A stretch of 64,000 nt of DNA from Rhizoclosmatium globosum (lineage: Eukaryota > Chytridiomycota > Chytridiomycetes > Chytridiales > Chytriomycetaceae). Each line of letters begins with the position of its first letter. The first letter of the stretch is position 1. Below, piece after piece: positions 9,785-21,032 of the stretch. Below the pieces are notes generated by a model that was not told where the DNA came from, made no database searches, and saw only the letters and a program-made list of their open reading frames with translations. The position numbers and the translations under genes are program-made. The stretch covers positions 62,001-126,000 of the forward strand of contig MCGO01000116.1 in assembly GCA_002104985.1 (NCBI GenBank). Reading direction: 5' to 3'.

Positions 9785-10317
9785 TCATCATCACACTTTA
9801 TCTATTCTTGTATAATTCTGTCTCTTAGACCAGTGAGTTCCTGGTTATCTGTTATTTAACTATGGCTTTTCGCCAGTGGGGTGCTGTTCGATTTACAGAA
9901 ATCAGCTGTGAGAATGATATATTACCTCCAAATAAGGCACTTGCATCGTAAACCTTCACCATTGAGATGATAGCGTATCTGCCGAATCAATGTGCCGCCT
10001 TTTCCTGATCCAAATAACCCGCGTGATGTTATAAGTGATATGGGCTTGTCAATTTTCCAACTTGAAACTTGTGACCGCCGCGGACTTGGTGATTTAAGGA
10101 ACGACTCATCCTCCTACCCTCTCATAAGATTGAATCGACTTTAAAACATCAGGCATCCCCGATCCACATTCTCTGACAGGGACGGTGCCGCCACTTGTGT
10201 CGCAAAGCAGAAATTCAATTTGGAGACCGAAAAAATCATCTCCACTTTCGTTCCTCAAGAAAGTCCCCTAAACCAAGAAAGCGTCACCCTCATACTAGTC
10301 AACGCTTGCACCACACA

Positions 10318-11552
10318 ATGATCTCAGGATTCCTACAACGCAAAAAGAGTATCGGACAGTTGAACCTGTTCAGCTCGTCGCGGTCCAGCAACCGCGGCTC
10401 GACTGTGAGCATGTCTCGGTCGGGGTCAAGACAGGGCGAAGGTGCGTTGAGTCCTGCGCCTGCTGACAGCCCTCGAGCCAGCACGGACAAGGTTGTTGTT
10501 GAGGTTGGCAAGAGCCCGGAGGTGACTCGATCGCCACTCACTGCGAATGCCGCGATGAGCCCTCGGCTGCCTCGTGAGAAGGTCAATGCGGACTTGCCGC
10601 ATCCTGTTGCACCGGTTGGTTTGCCTGTGAGTGCTGAGAAGGAAGGTGAGGCGAAGGGGGAGTCGATCCCTGAGAGTGTGAGTGCGCCTGCTAGAATTGA
10701 GGACCCTGTTGTTGTTGCGGAGGAGGTTAAGGTCGAAGTTGTTGAGGAGAAGGCTGAAGTTGTTGCTGAGAAGGAGGAGGTGAAGGAGGAGGTTGTGGAA
10801 GAGGTGAAGGTTATTGAGTCAGTTGTGATTGCAGAGGAGACTGTGATCAAGGCTGAAGAAGAGGTTTCCGCCGCAGATGCCGTTGTCGCTGAAGAACCTA
10901 AAGTTGAGGTACCTGCTGCGGAGGCGGAAGTTCCAGTGGCGGAGGTTGCCGCTGAGGAGCCTGTGGTGGTGGAGGTTGATCCAATTCCAATCGAGGAAGC
11001 CGCTGCCCCAGCACCAGAGACACCTGAAGATCCTGCCGAAAACCCTTACTCTAAAGACAACAAGTACAGTCTTGCAACTCCGCCTGCCAATGAGCATCAG
11101 CAAAAAATGATGGAGCTGTTGTGGGCCGACTCATTGTTCAGCATGTTGTGTCAAGGATTGGAACGCAAGGACCTCAGCAAAGCTCTGGCTCCTATTCACG
11201 ATCACTGTCTATTGCTTGTTATGACAACAGATGTGCCACACATGGGAATTGAGGCCAAGAAGACCATGTATTATGGTTGGAAAGAGGTTAGAAATTGGTT
11301 GAATGGTAAGTTATTCAAATACGTGCATTTCATTCAACTAATCTTTCTGATTATTAAGAGTGCTTCTCTAAGAATGCTCAACTGAGGTTGACGGCTTCAA
11401 AACTGACAGGAACCAACTTCCGCTCTGACGCTGGATGCCTGGAGCTAGAGTACCCAGAAGAAGGAGTATACAGTGGATCAGTGAAGGGAAGCATGGAAGA
11501 CTACCTCATCAAAAGCTTGACATTTGTGTTGAGCGAGTACGACGAGATTTAG
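10318..11552 (+). CDS. Uncharacterised protein with Glu/Val-rich disordered half
   Basis: Two exons, 10318-11305 and 11359-11552 (393 aa). The frame is open upstream, but the ATG at 10318 follows a CACACA leader typical of start contexts here. Residues 1-90 are Ser/Arg-rich with several S-P sites. Residues about 90-245 are dominated by Glu/Val/Ala repeats such as E-E-V-K-V-E-V and look disordered or coiled. Residues 255-393 form a compact domain containing K-M-M-E-L-L-W-A-D-S-L-F-S, Y-Y-G-W-K-E-V-R-N-W-L-N and a C-terminal alternating pattern suggestive of a beta sheet; an NTF2/SnoaL-like fold is possible but not shown. Family not recognised. Confidence 0.8.
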
Positions 11553-11764
11553 TTGGGGTCACACGTTGAGCGTGGAGTAGTTATTATTTTGTTTCTTTGT
11601 CACACAGCTGCAAATACATGCTTTTTTAAAAAGTAAGAAATAGGTGGAGGGAAAGGAGAAGAAAGAAAGAGAAGAACTGAATCCAAACAAAAAACAAAAA
11701 CCCGCCCAAACAAACCACCACCAACCAACCAACCAGCCAGCCAACCAACGACCCACGCCATCAA

Positions 11765-13475
<1,711 letters not shown>

Positions 13476-13535
13476 AAAGCTTTCAGTCATTTGATTTATT
13501 TATTTTTGAGAGATTTAATAAAACTATTGAAAAGA

Positions 13536-14173
13536 ATGGTATGCATTGACTAAGTAACAAACGAAGCTACTCGATCTCCTTGTAGCTTGTCGAACTATAC
13601 ATCAGTTGGTTACTCTAGTATCTATGTTACTAAACTGGTTCCAATAGCCAAAGATTGTCTCATCCTCCACCGTCTCGGCCTCAAAAGACGACGATGACTC
13701 TGGATCTCGTATGAATATCTACTACTGCCTCTGCGGAGAGTTTCTTTTGATTCTCGGTAAGTCCATTCTCCCTGAACGCAGAACTGACGAGACTGCGCAC
13801 ACACACATCAACTCTGCAAATACCTCACCCAACTCACCTTACTTTCATGACCATCACTCCAATTCTTACTATATTCACTTCCCAAAAAGACGTCAACATC
13901 GACCGTTTACCACGCCGCCAAACCGACGGCTCTTTCATCCTCAACACCAAGAAACGGACATGCAAACTCAACACTACACCATCAAAGACTGTAGTTGTTC
14001 GGCGGAAAGCATCAGCAGAAGGTGGAAGTAGTGGTGGGGACGACGGAGAAGGCAAACGGAGCGGCTTTGAGAAACAACATCGTCAGTGTTGTCCAAAGTG
14101 TGACCTATTTGTCGCGTATGATCAGAGAGGCGTGTTTACATATATTCTTGATGGAGCTTTGATATCAAAGTGA
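13536..14173 (+). CDS. STEEP1 (CXorf56)-like protein
   Basis: Three exons: 13536-13538 (only the ATG), 13648-13756, 13890-14173 (131 aa). The frame upstream of N-I-Y-Y-C-L-C-G has no ATG before an in-frame stop, but an acceptor (CAATAG) there joins to an ATG followed directly by a GTATGC donor, giving M-P-K-I-V-S-S. That is the start expected for the STEEP1 family. Y-Y-C-L-C-G and C-C-P-K-C plus T-Y-I-L-D-G-A match the zinc-binding core. The animal protein is longer, with a helical C-terminus that is absent here. The animal protein is linked to ER-exit of STING and to splicing complexes; the fungal role is unknown. Confidence 0.8.
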
Positions 14174-14364
14174 TAATACAGTATTTTTATTGTTTGGATA
14201 GAAAGGATTTGGAGGATAGCATTCCTCCATTCTTCCTTGTTTACCCTTAAACGCTTTGAAAAGCTCGAAACCGTTGTGTTTGTCATTTCTAAATTGTAAA
14301 CTAATGTATGTTGTGAGTTCGACTCGCCGCAAATTGGCAAGACAAGCCTCCAAATACAAAACGG

Positions 14365-14372
14365 TATAAAAA
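14365..14372 (+). promoter_or_regulatory. TATA box of small GPI-type gene
   Basis: TATAAAAA, 74 bp upstream of the ATG at 14439, a normal distance for a fungal core promoter with a short 5' leader. Confidence 0.6.
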
Positions 14373-14438
14373 CAGCCCTTGCATTCCCCCCCGTCAAGTA
14401 TCAGAAACGCAAAACCCATTACTCATAAAACAAAACAA

Positions 14439-14959
14439 ATGTCATTGAAGCTCAGTGCCCTTTCTCCTGCTTGTATCTATGCCTGGACACTTGGATCCGT
14501 TGCGCAAACTGATTGCGGCTTCAAAAACTCTGAAACCATCGCTATGGAGAAATGTATCTGCCAGGAATACGATTTGGATACCATTAAGTTCTATTGCGCC
14601 AAAGAGGAAAAGGCGAATTGGAGTGACGCTTTCGACAAGGCTGCCAACGCCACCAAAGCTTACTGCGCGTAATGTCCCAACGTAATTTTAGTCCCTGCTA
14701 TTTATTAATGATTCTCTCTTTCTCTAGAGACGCAAAAATCCCTCTTCCAACCCACCAAGTTCAACAACTCCCACAAAATTTGACAAACTGGCTTGCTACA
14801 GCTGAGAAGGTTCCAGCTCCTCTTGTGTCTATTTTTGGGACTGCTGCTGCCGCCATCCCGGCTTCTACCGGAACTGTCACCACCACTAAGAAGTCTGCTG
14901 GTGAGCAAATCTTTCCAATCGGATTTGCCGCTGCTGCCGTTGTTTCTTTGTTTTTCTAG
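14439..14959 (+). CDS. Small secreted, probably GPI-anchored protein
   Basis: Two exons, 14439-14668 and 14728-14959 (153 aa). The N-terminus has a hydrophobic stretch ending S-V-A-Q that can serve as a signal peptide, followed by a segment with five cysteines (D-C-G-F, K-C-I-C, Y-C-A, Y-C-A). The second half is Pro/Thr/Ala-rich and ends with a short spacer and the hydrophobic tail F-P-I-G-F-A-A-A-A-V-V-S-L-F-F without a charged end, typical of a GPI attachment signal. The family is not recognised; the cysteine pattern does not clearly match CFEM. Likely a cell-surface protein. Confidence 0.7.
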
Positions 14960-15667
14960 CGGCCTCATGATGGCCTCATATTAGTTGTTTTGTTGGCATG
15001 ATATTAAATTCCACCGTATTGCGTTTACTTTTGTCAAGATCATATGGAGGAACGACTGAATATAGCAAATATCAGAAATCAACTTAGTTGAAGAGGAATA
15101 CGAAAATCGATTTTCGATCTAATCCTGCGAAACCAGGAGACGAGAACCAAACGACCTGCCACAGGACAGCTTGGATTGGCTTGACACTGAGCGAAGTAAT
15201 CCGGATTGTTGGAGTTTTGAAAGATGCCTTCATGCATTGTAAATCTTCGAGAGCATTCAAAGTGTCATAATGTTGGCGACAGGTAGCACAGAGAGGGCGG
15301 AGACTGATTGCAACATTTTTAAGGGAAGTTTTTATAGATTAATAGTTCTGACATTTACAGACCGTTTCGTTCAGTGACAAGGGTCGTTTTCAATATTGGG
15401 AAGGTTTCCCGAGTCTTACTTTTTTAGGAATGCTTAACACTTCTTCATACACTTTTAAACTCCCTAGTGTATCCAATTGACAATCATCTGCGAAAAGGTC
15501 TCCCGAATGAAAAGAAAGTTCGTCAGATTATATTCTTTTTCTGCGTTAGTAGCCCAGCGAGTCTCTTTGGGTCTGTAAAGCTCCATGGGGAGACTTTTTG
15601 GGCAGTCTCTTGAATCCTCAAAAGCGCAGAACGACAAAAAATATTTCTGAAAAATTCTATATATTTC
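14960..15667. other. Intergenic region, no gene seen
   Basis: About 700 bp between the 3' ends of the convergent GPI-type gene and the TRAF7-like gene. Only short ORFs without motifs. A perfect 16-bp palindrome lies at 15101-15116. Confidence 0.6.
15101..15116. repeat. Perfect 16-bp palindrome
   Basis: CGAAAATC followed directly by its reverse complement GATTTTCG. Could be a binding site for a dimeric factor; no function known. Confidence 0.6.
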
Positions 15668-17523
15668 TTACTTCCAAATCTTGATAGTTTTGTCAGCACC
15701 AGCACTAATCAAACAGTCAGTCCCGAATCGGAACGAATGGACGAATCCCTTAGAAAGCGTAAGAAAAAATATAAATCAAACCTCAAAGACTTTACCTTGT
15801 GCCCTTTCAACGTCAAATCCTCCGAGAACGTCTTCAAATCCCAGCGCTTAATGGTATGATCGTAACTTCCACTAAACAACACACCATCGACATATTTGAC
15901 CTGCCATACTTCCCAGTTATGTCCTCTCATTGTGCGGACGCGTGAATATGTGTCCATTTCAAAGGCAACGATAGAGGCGTCGAATGTGGATGTATAAAGC
16001 ATTCCACCACCGTAAGAGACGTCCAACCCTTCTGAGCCGATATCAGGGAACGTATGAAGTAGAGTGGTAGTTGTCAAGTCCCATAATTTGAGGGTTCTGT
16101 CAAAAGGGATGCGTTAGAAATCAAATTAACAAATTGATGTTGATCTTCAGTTCCACCCCATGTCCGTTTCAACTCCTCCAATAAATAGCAATCAGAACTA
16201 ACCGATCACTTGACACTGACACCATCTTTGTGGGGTCTGAATCCAACAAGACAATAGAATTGATACAGTCTTGGTGAGCCTGGATTGTATCATGACACTC
16301 CAAAGTCTCGGTATTCCAGATCTTGATTTTTCCATCTGATGCTGCAGAATAGAGTCTGTTTGCACTCTGTCCGACTTGAAGTGAGTATACTTTTCGTTGA
16401 TGATCCGAGAAAGTGATTATTGGACTAGCCGTTGTAGTTCGAGTCCTTGTCTCATTCGATGTACTTGTGCTGCTTCCAGCATTGGCGTCCCCGCTATCTG
16501 CCTCGTCGTCCACTTCCAAATCCCATACTTTGATTTTGCCATCACTTCCTGCACTATAAAATCTGTTTCTTGGTTCGTCAGTTGCGATAGCCCAGACGCT
16601 GAGGTCATGTGCTTTGAAGGAGCGAGACATTTTTCCAGTCTCTGCATTAAAGAGTTTGAGGGAACCGTCGTATGCACCACTGATGAGGGTATTGCTTGAC
16701 GTGTATGCAAGCGCAGTGACACCCGTCTTGTTGTCGCTGATTGTGCGCCTGCATTCAATGTTTTGGCCGTGGGGGAATGCGACTGTTTTGGGAAGGATGA
16801 TTTCCTCTTCATCATCAAGGATGCCTGAGGGAGTAGATGAAGACATGATTGGAGCATTAGCGATTTGTTTGCGTAGTTTCGCGAGTTCAATTTGTTGTGC
16901 CTGTTTGAAAGAGTGAGTGGGATAGCAGATAATCGTGACACTAATGTTGTACATCAATCACCGCCTCCATCGCATCGAATCTCGCCTCGAACGTGTCCAG
17001 AATCGGACGCATTAGTTCGAAGACACAGTCAGCTTTGTGAGCGGCCACTGCGACGCCGCTGCCTTCGAAGCTGCAGCCTCGTCCCGCGTTTTGGCAGCGC
17101 ATCGGCCGGAACGCACAGAGACCCACGTGCGCGGCAAGGGCTTCGCGGCGCAGGACTTCGGAGCAGCCGAGGACGCGGTGGCTGCAGAAAACGGGAAGTT
17201 CGTCGGTGAGGGACTTGAGGACGAGGTTTGAGTGGAGGTCTGTTTGTTTGTTGAACTGCTTAACTGCGTATCGTAAAGTAGTACGACCTCTTACCACTCA
17301 CGTGCACGTACTTGCGACACAGGGGACAGTGCGGCTCGACCCGGAGTGACTCGGTGATGCATCTAGTACAGTAGGTGTTAGTGCCAACTCACCCCCCCTT
17401 CCTTCCTCGGCCTTACTTTGTACAGAACGAGTGGTTGCAGAGTGCACTGATCAGTGGATCCTGGTACACATCCTGGCAGATGGCACAGAGCAGCCGTGAA
17501 GAGGGCTTTGTCACAAACTCCAT
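15668..17523 (-). CDS. TRAF7-like RING / TRAF-zinc-finger / WD40 protein
   Basis: Six exons: 17417-17523, 17302-17362, 16953-17255, 16203-16900, 15796-16096, 15668-15748 (516 aa). A C3HC4 RING occupies residues 13-51 (Cys13, Cys16, Cys29, His31, Cys34, Cys37, Cys48, Cys51). A TRAF-type zinc finger (C-S-H-R-V-L-G-C and C-Q-N-A-G-R-G-C) and a coiled coil follow, and then about seven WD40 repeats with S-D-G-K-I-K-V-W-D and S-Y-D-H-T-I-K-R-W-D type ends. This order matches animal TRAF7, an E3 ubiquitin ligase. The exon 3 donor at 16953 is chosen because it keeps the coiled-coil heptads in register; 16962 is also in frame. The start at 17523 avoids overlap with ITPase. Confidence 0.85.
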
Positions 17524-17591
17524 CGTTTTGTAATACGATTTCCAACAAAGAGAAAGGTTCTTCATATTATCACATTCCTCCACAACACTCT

Positions 17592-18258
17592 TCACGCAAA
17601 GAATGCCTTAACCTTCTCCAAACTCTTTGCCCGGTGTGAAATCTTGTTCTTTTCCGCCTTGTCCATCTCTGCATACGTCACGTTGTATCCATCCGGCTGG
17701 AAAATAGGATCCCATCCAAAGTCAAGTGGCCCACGCGGTCTCACGATTGTTCCATCCGTCTTTCCCTCAAACACGTGCACCTCCTTTCCTGGTCCCTCGC
17801 AGTATGCAAACGTGCACAGTGCGTACCCACTTCGGTCTGCGAATCCATCGAGCATCTTGTTGAGGCCTTCATGGCCGAGTGATTCAAGGAACCATTTGAT
17901 GTATGGACCCGGGAGAGAGTTGAGTGCGTTGAAGCACAGCGACGTGTCCTCAACAAGAACTGGTGCATTCACAATCTCTGCTGCGCGGCGACACTTGTCA
18001 ATTGAAACCTGTTTCATTGTTCAAAGATTGTTTGTTGGATTGCAAAATGGTGTGTTGGTAGAGACAGAACCAAGTCGGATGAAAGACTGTCAAACAACAA
18101 AAACGCAATCACTATACCTCGCGGGTCGTGGCTGCTTGCAATTCAGGAAGATCCAGTTTGCGGTTCACGAGATTGATGCTTGGGCTTCCAGCGAGAATCG
18201 CTTGCACCTCTTTGAGCTTGTTGGCGTTGCCAGTCACAAAAGTGATAGTTCGAGACAT
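17592..18258 (-). CDS. Inosine triphosphate pyrophosphatase
   Basis: Two exons, 18118-18258 and 17592-18008 (185 aa, close to the 194 aa of human ITPA). The N-terminal [13 protein letters not shown] is the nucleotide-binding signature. [14 protein letters not shown] and [10 protein letters not shown] carry the catalytic acidic residues, and the C-terminal F-G-W-D-P-I-F-Q-P and I-S-H-R-A-K-S complete the HAM1/ITPase fold. It hydrolyses ITP, dITP and XTP to monophosphates, cleansing nucleotide pools in the cytoplasm. It is divergent from the 7TM gene at 18392. Confidence 0.97.
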
Positions 18259-18391
18259 TGAGAACAAAAAAATAAAGATGAATAAGTTCTTGGTGGGTAT
18301 TTTGCTCCCGTGTTTTACCCTGTCATTCTTCCTTCTTTCTTCTGGGGCTTCATTCCTTTGTATCAGAGACAAAGACCAACATAAGCCAAGA

Positions 18392-19366
18392 ATGGACTGG
18401 TCATCAGCAACCCACTTCATCATCGTATCTGCTGTCCTGACCGGAACATCTGTAGTAGGCCTTATTGCACTGACGTATTTTATTCTCTACCATGAAATTT
18501 ATGAACGGAACCTCAGATTCACACTCCACAATATTGCAACCAGTTTCAATACTCTCCTCTTCCTCATGGGTATTTCTCTCGTATTTATATACTCAACAAA
18601 CATTCTACGCTACTATATGGACCCAGTCTCACTGTCCCGTAAAGTAACTGTCCTCTTCCAAGACTTTTCCATTTCAACCTTTGAAATCTGCTACTGCATA
18701 TTCAGTTTCAAACGCACATCTCCTGTCGTTGAGCTCGAGGCACCGTTACTGGTTGTGCAAATGGGTCGTGTAGTCCGTGTCGTTCCATTCCTGTTTTACT
18801 TGCAGGTTATACCCGCGGTGATTGAGCTCGCGATTGTAAATACAGAAGCGGTTGGGTATGAAAACAGTCTTCAGTTGATTGAATATATTCTTGCAGCAAT
18901 TGCGGCTGTGATTGTTGTGACACTTGACACGGTGCTGCTCACAACTTTTATAAGATTTCTTAGAAAGACAAAGCAAGATGAGAACATCAAGGTTGATGAA
19001 CGGTTTCTGATTATTGTCAAGTATGGTGTCTTTGTGGCCGGTTGTGCATTCACGGCTGTTGGTTTCTACAGTGCATTTGCGATTACGATAAAAGAAGGAT
19101 TCTTGGTGACATTTCTGTCGCTTATGAGTCTGATATTTTGGGGATTACTGGCCATGAAGTGTTCGTTATTTTATGAGGATGTTAGGAGGGGTATTCTGAA
19201 CCAATCAAATTTGGAACGCGTTTTAGGTAAAAAAGAGTTGCAGGAAATCAAAGAGAGCTCTCAAAAGCGGTTAGTGAGTGTTCGTATTGAGAAGGGAAGT
19301 TTGGCTTTGAGTCCATCAAGGATTTCACATAATAATCGATCTGCTGTATCATTAGCGAATGGCTGA
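18392..19366 (+). CDS. 7TM protein, distant paralog of the array at 1-6360
   Basis: Intronless, 324 aa from the chosen ATG. It has the same organisation as the array: short N-terminus, TM1, L-F-L-M-G-I-S-L in TM2, F-K-R-T-S-P-V-V-E after TM3 (compare F-S-G-K-R-A-G-P-I-V-Q), L-D-T-V-L-L-T-T-F-I-R-F in TM5, and D-E-R-F-L-I-I-V-K-Y-G before TM6. An in-frame ATG at 18278 would add a hydrophobic, signal-like leader but would begin only 20 bp from the divergent ITPase start, so 18392 is preferred by analogy with the paralogs. Function unknown. Confidence 0.8.
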   Translation: MDWSSATHFIIVSAVLTGTSVVGLIALTYFILYHEIYERNLRFTLHNIATSFNTLLFLMGISLVFIYSTNILRYYMDPVSLSRKVTVLFQDFSISTFEICYCIFSFKRTSPVVELEAPLLVVQMGRVVRVVPFLFYLQVIPAVIELAIVNTEAVGYENSLQLIEYILAAIAAVIVVTLDTVLLTTFIRFLRKTKQDENIKVDERFLIIVKYGVFVAGCAFTAVGFYSAFAITIKEGFLVTFLSLMSLIFWGLLAMKCSLFYEDVRRGILNQSNLERVLGKKELQEIKESSQKRLVSVRIEKGSLALSPSRISHNNRSAVSLANG

Positions 19367-19553
19367 ATGCAATACTAGAAGCTTTTTTATTTATTAATTT
19401 TTTTGATTATCTTTATTTTGCTCCATGAGTTCAAAATCTGACAATCCCAATCGAACAGAGTTCATTGGACACTGAAAATGGAAGAAGCCCCCGAGATTGT
19501 CGCATTTTTTTCTGCCTCCTCCAAAACTAACAGAACGCGTCTGAATCCACAAA

Positions 19554-19898
19554 ATGAAGATCTCAGCTGCCCTTACTGTACTCCTCGTGTCTTCTGCTTA
19601 CGCCCGTCAGCTCCAGGCGCGCGAAGCCGCAAACAGTGTGATTGAAACTGAGCCAGTCGTTCAGTTTGCTGGTGTTGCACCTGTGTCTGGTTCGGGCACG
19701 CACTTTCCTACAGGTTTGTTCTTCCGTGGTCTGTTGAGGTTTTAAATGAAAGCAATGACAGTGACCATAACCAAGACTGCTAGCGTCAAGACTGGGAACG
19801 GAGGATCTGGCAAAGACGTGATCACAACCAAAAAGAATAGTGGGTCTACCGCTAATTTATTGACTGTCATCGCTTTGATGATGGCCATCCTCATTTAG
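19554..19898 (+). CDS. Small secreted GPI-type protein, FAGVAP family member 1
   Basis: Two exons, 19554-19713 and 19762-19898 (98 aa). A clear signal peptide (M-K-I-S-A-A-L-T-V-L-L-V-S-S-A-Y-A) precedes a mature segment with V-Q-F-A-G-V-A-P. The C-terminal part is Thr/Lys/Gly-rich and ends in a hydrophobic tail (L-L-T-V-I-A-L-M-M-A-I-L-I) consistent with a GPI signal. The next gene shares the F-A-G-V-A-P motif, and its intron falls in phase 1 a similar distance after it. No known family. Confidence 0.75.
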
Positions 19899-20079
19899 TT
19901 TACATTATTTTACACTTCACACGAAAAGGATAAACTAGATTATTATTAACTATTACAAACTTCTCTATATAATTCCTTTATTTGTTTATTTATTTGTTGG
20001 TTTGTTGGTTTGTTGACAATTCAAACTGAAATTGGCCAAGAAAAACACAAAAAACACACGTCAAAATCACATCAAAATC

Positions 20080-20547
20080 ATGCAGACCTTCCGTTTTATG
20101 GCTCTTCTTGCTGTCATCGGCGTCGTGAGCGCGGTTAATGTTCATACGACCGAAGACGGAACTGGCCACTCTGACGAAGGTATCGGTTTCGCTGGTGTAG
20201 CCCCTTCTTCGTCCACTGTCTCAAATGCTGTCGCGTCTGGTGAGTGTCTTTTGTTATTGATCTATTAGATGACAACGAGAATAACACTTTTGACAGCGAG
20301 TCCAACTGCAGCTCACGTCACAACTTCAACTGCAGCTCGTTCAGCTGCAGCTCTCGCCGCAAGTCCAACTGCAGCTCACGTCACAACTTCAACTGCAGCT
20401 CGTTCAGCTGCAGCTCTCGCCGCAAGTCCAACTGCAGCTCTCGTCGCAAGTCCAAAGGCCTCCCAAAAGAAGCAACTTACTACCAGTTCCACACAAGGAA
20501 TGTTTGTCACGGGCTTTGGTGTTGCTGTTGTTGCTGCCTTTATGTGA
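20080..20547 (+). CDS. Small secreted repeat protein, FAGVAP family member 2
   Basis: Two exons, 20080-20239 and 20297-20547 (136 aa). Signal peptide M-Q-T-F-R-F-M-A-L-L-A-V-I-G-V-V-S-A, then I-G-F-A-G-V-A-P-S-S, as in the preceding gene. Exon 2 encodes Ala/Ser/Thr-rich 21-residue repeats (T-A-A-H-V-T-T-S-T-A-A-R-S-A-A-A-L unit) from an exact 63-bp DNA repeat. A Thr/Ser segment and a hydrophobic tail ending A-V-V-A-A-F-M suggest GPI anchoring. Probably an O-glycosylated wall or surface protein. Confidence 0.75.
20299..20440 (+). repeat. 63-bp direct tandem repeat, 2.25 copies
   Basis: Copies at 20299-20361 and 20362-20424 are identical by eye, and a third partial copy runs to about 20440. 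The period is a multiple of three, so copy-number change would keep the frame and only lengthen or shorten the protein. Confidence 0.85.
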
Positions 20548-21032
20548 TGTGTTCATTAGAAATATATGATTCAAATACACGCGTTTCATTCCCTCTTTTC
20601 GTCATTAGTCCATAAAAGGCGTGACCACAATTCTAGTGCTAAGTGCGATGTCCTCGCAGCTAACACGGAGAATCATGGAATGCAACATCTGCAAAATGAT
20701 CCTTCTTCTTCTGCTGGAGATATGGTTCAGGTATATTGCGTGTATTTAGCTAAGTGCAGTACAAAATTATTACATGAGGCTTTATTCATCTGTTTTGCAT
20801 CATAATTGCATCACTTTTCCACCTTCAAAAGTTGGGGGTGGCTCATTAGTTTTGCAAACAGCTGTAATTCAGGCACAATGGACTTCCAGGATTTGGGGGA
20901 TTATTTTTTGACAGGTAAGAAAAGCAGCACTCATCCAAAATTATCTTGGGTCAAAAGCATCAACTTGCTGGCATTAACAGCTTTATTTTGGTAATATTTT
21001 CTTAGTTGGTACAAATATATACCCCAAAAAAA
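20548..21032. other. Intergenic region, no gene seen
   Basis: About 485 bp between convergent genes (small secreted protein and GUP1-like gene A). Short ORFs lack motifs; I see no RNA gene. Confidence 0.55.

Larger units (their letters stand above)
8607..10317. other. Long intergenic region with hairpin cluster
   Basis: About 1.7 kb between the divergent PPIL3-like gene and the gene at 10318. No open frame looks like a real protein: the longest are about 100 codons, lack recognisable motifs and conflict between strands. The stretch is AT-rich and contains three successive inverted repeats at 9643-9784 (separate entries). I see no tRNA, transposase remnant or terminal repeats. Part of it must be promoter for the two flanking genes. 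Confidence 0.6.

Noticed and set aside
10299..10850. 183-codon minus-strand Ser/Thr-rich ORF
   Set aside because: Mirror of the Glu/Val-rich coding region on the plus strand, which has a spliced C-terminal domain supporting it.
14290..14340. tRNA-like B-box GTTCGACTC
   Set aside because: No acceptor stem, A box or anticodon arm could be found at the right spacing on either strand.
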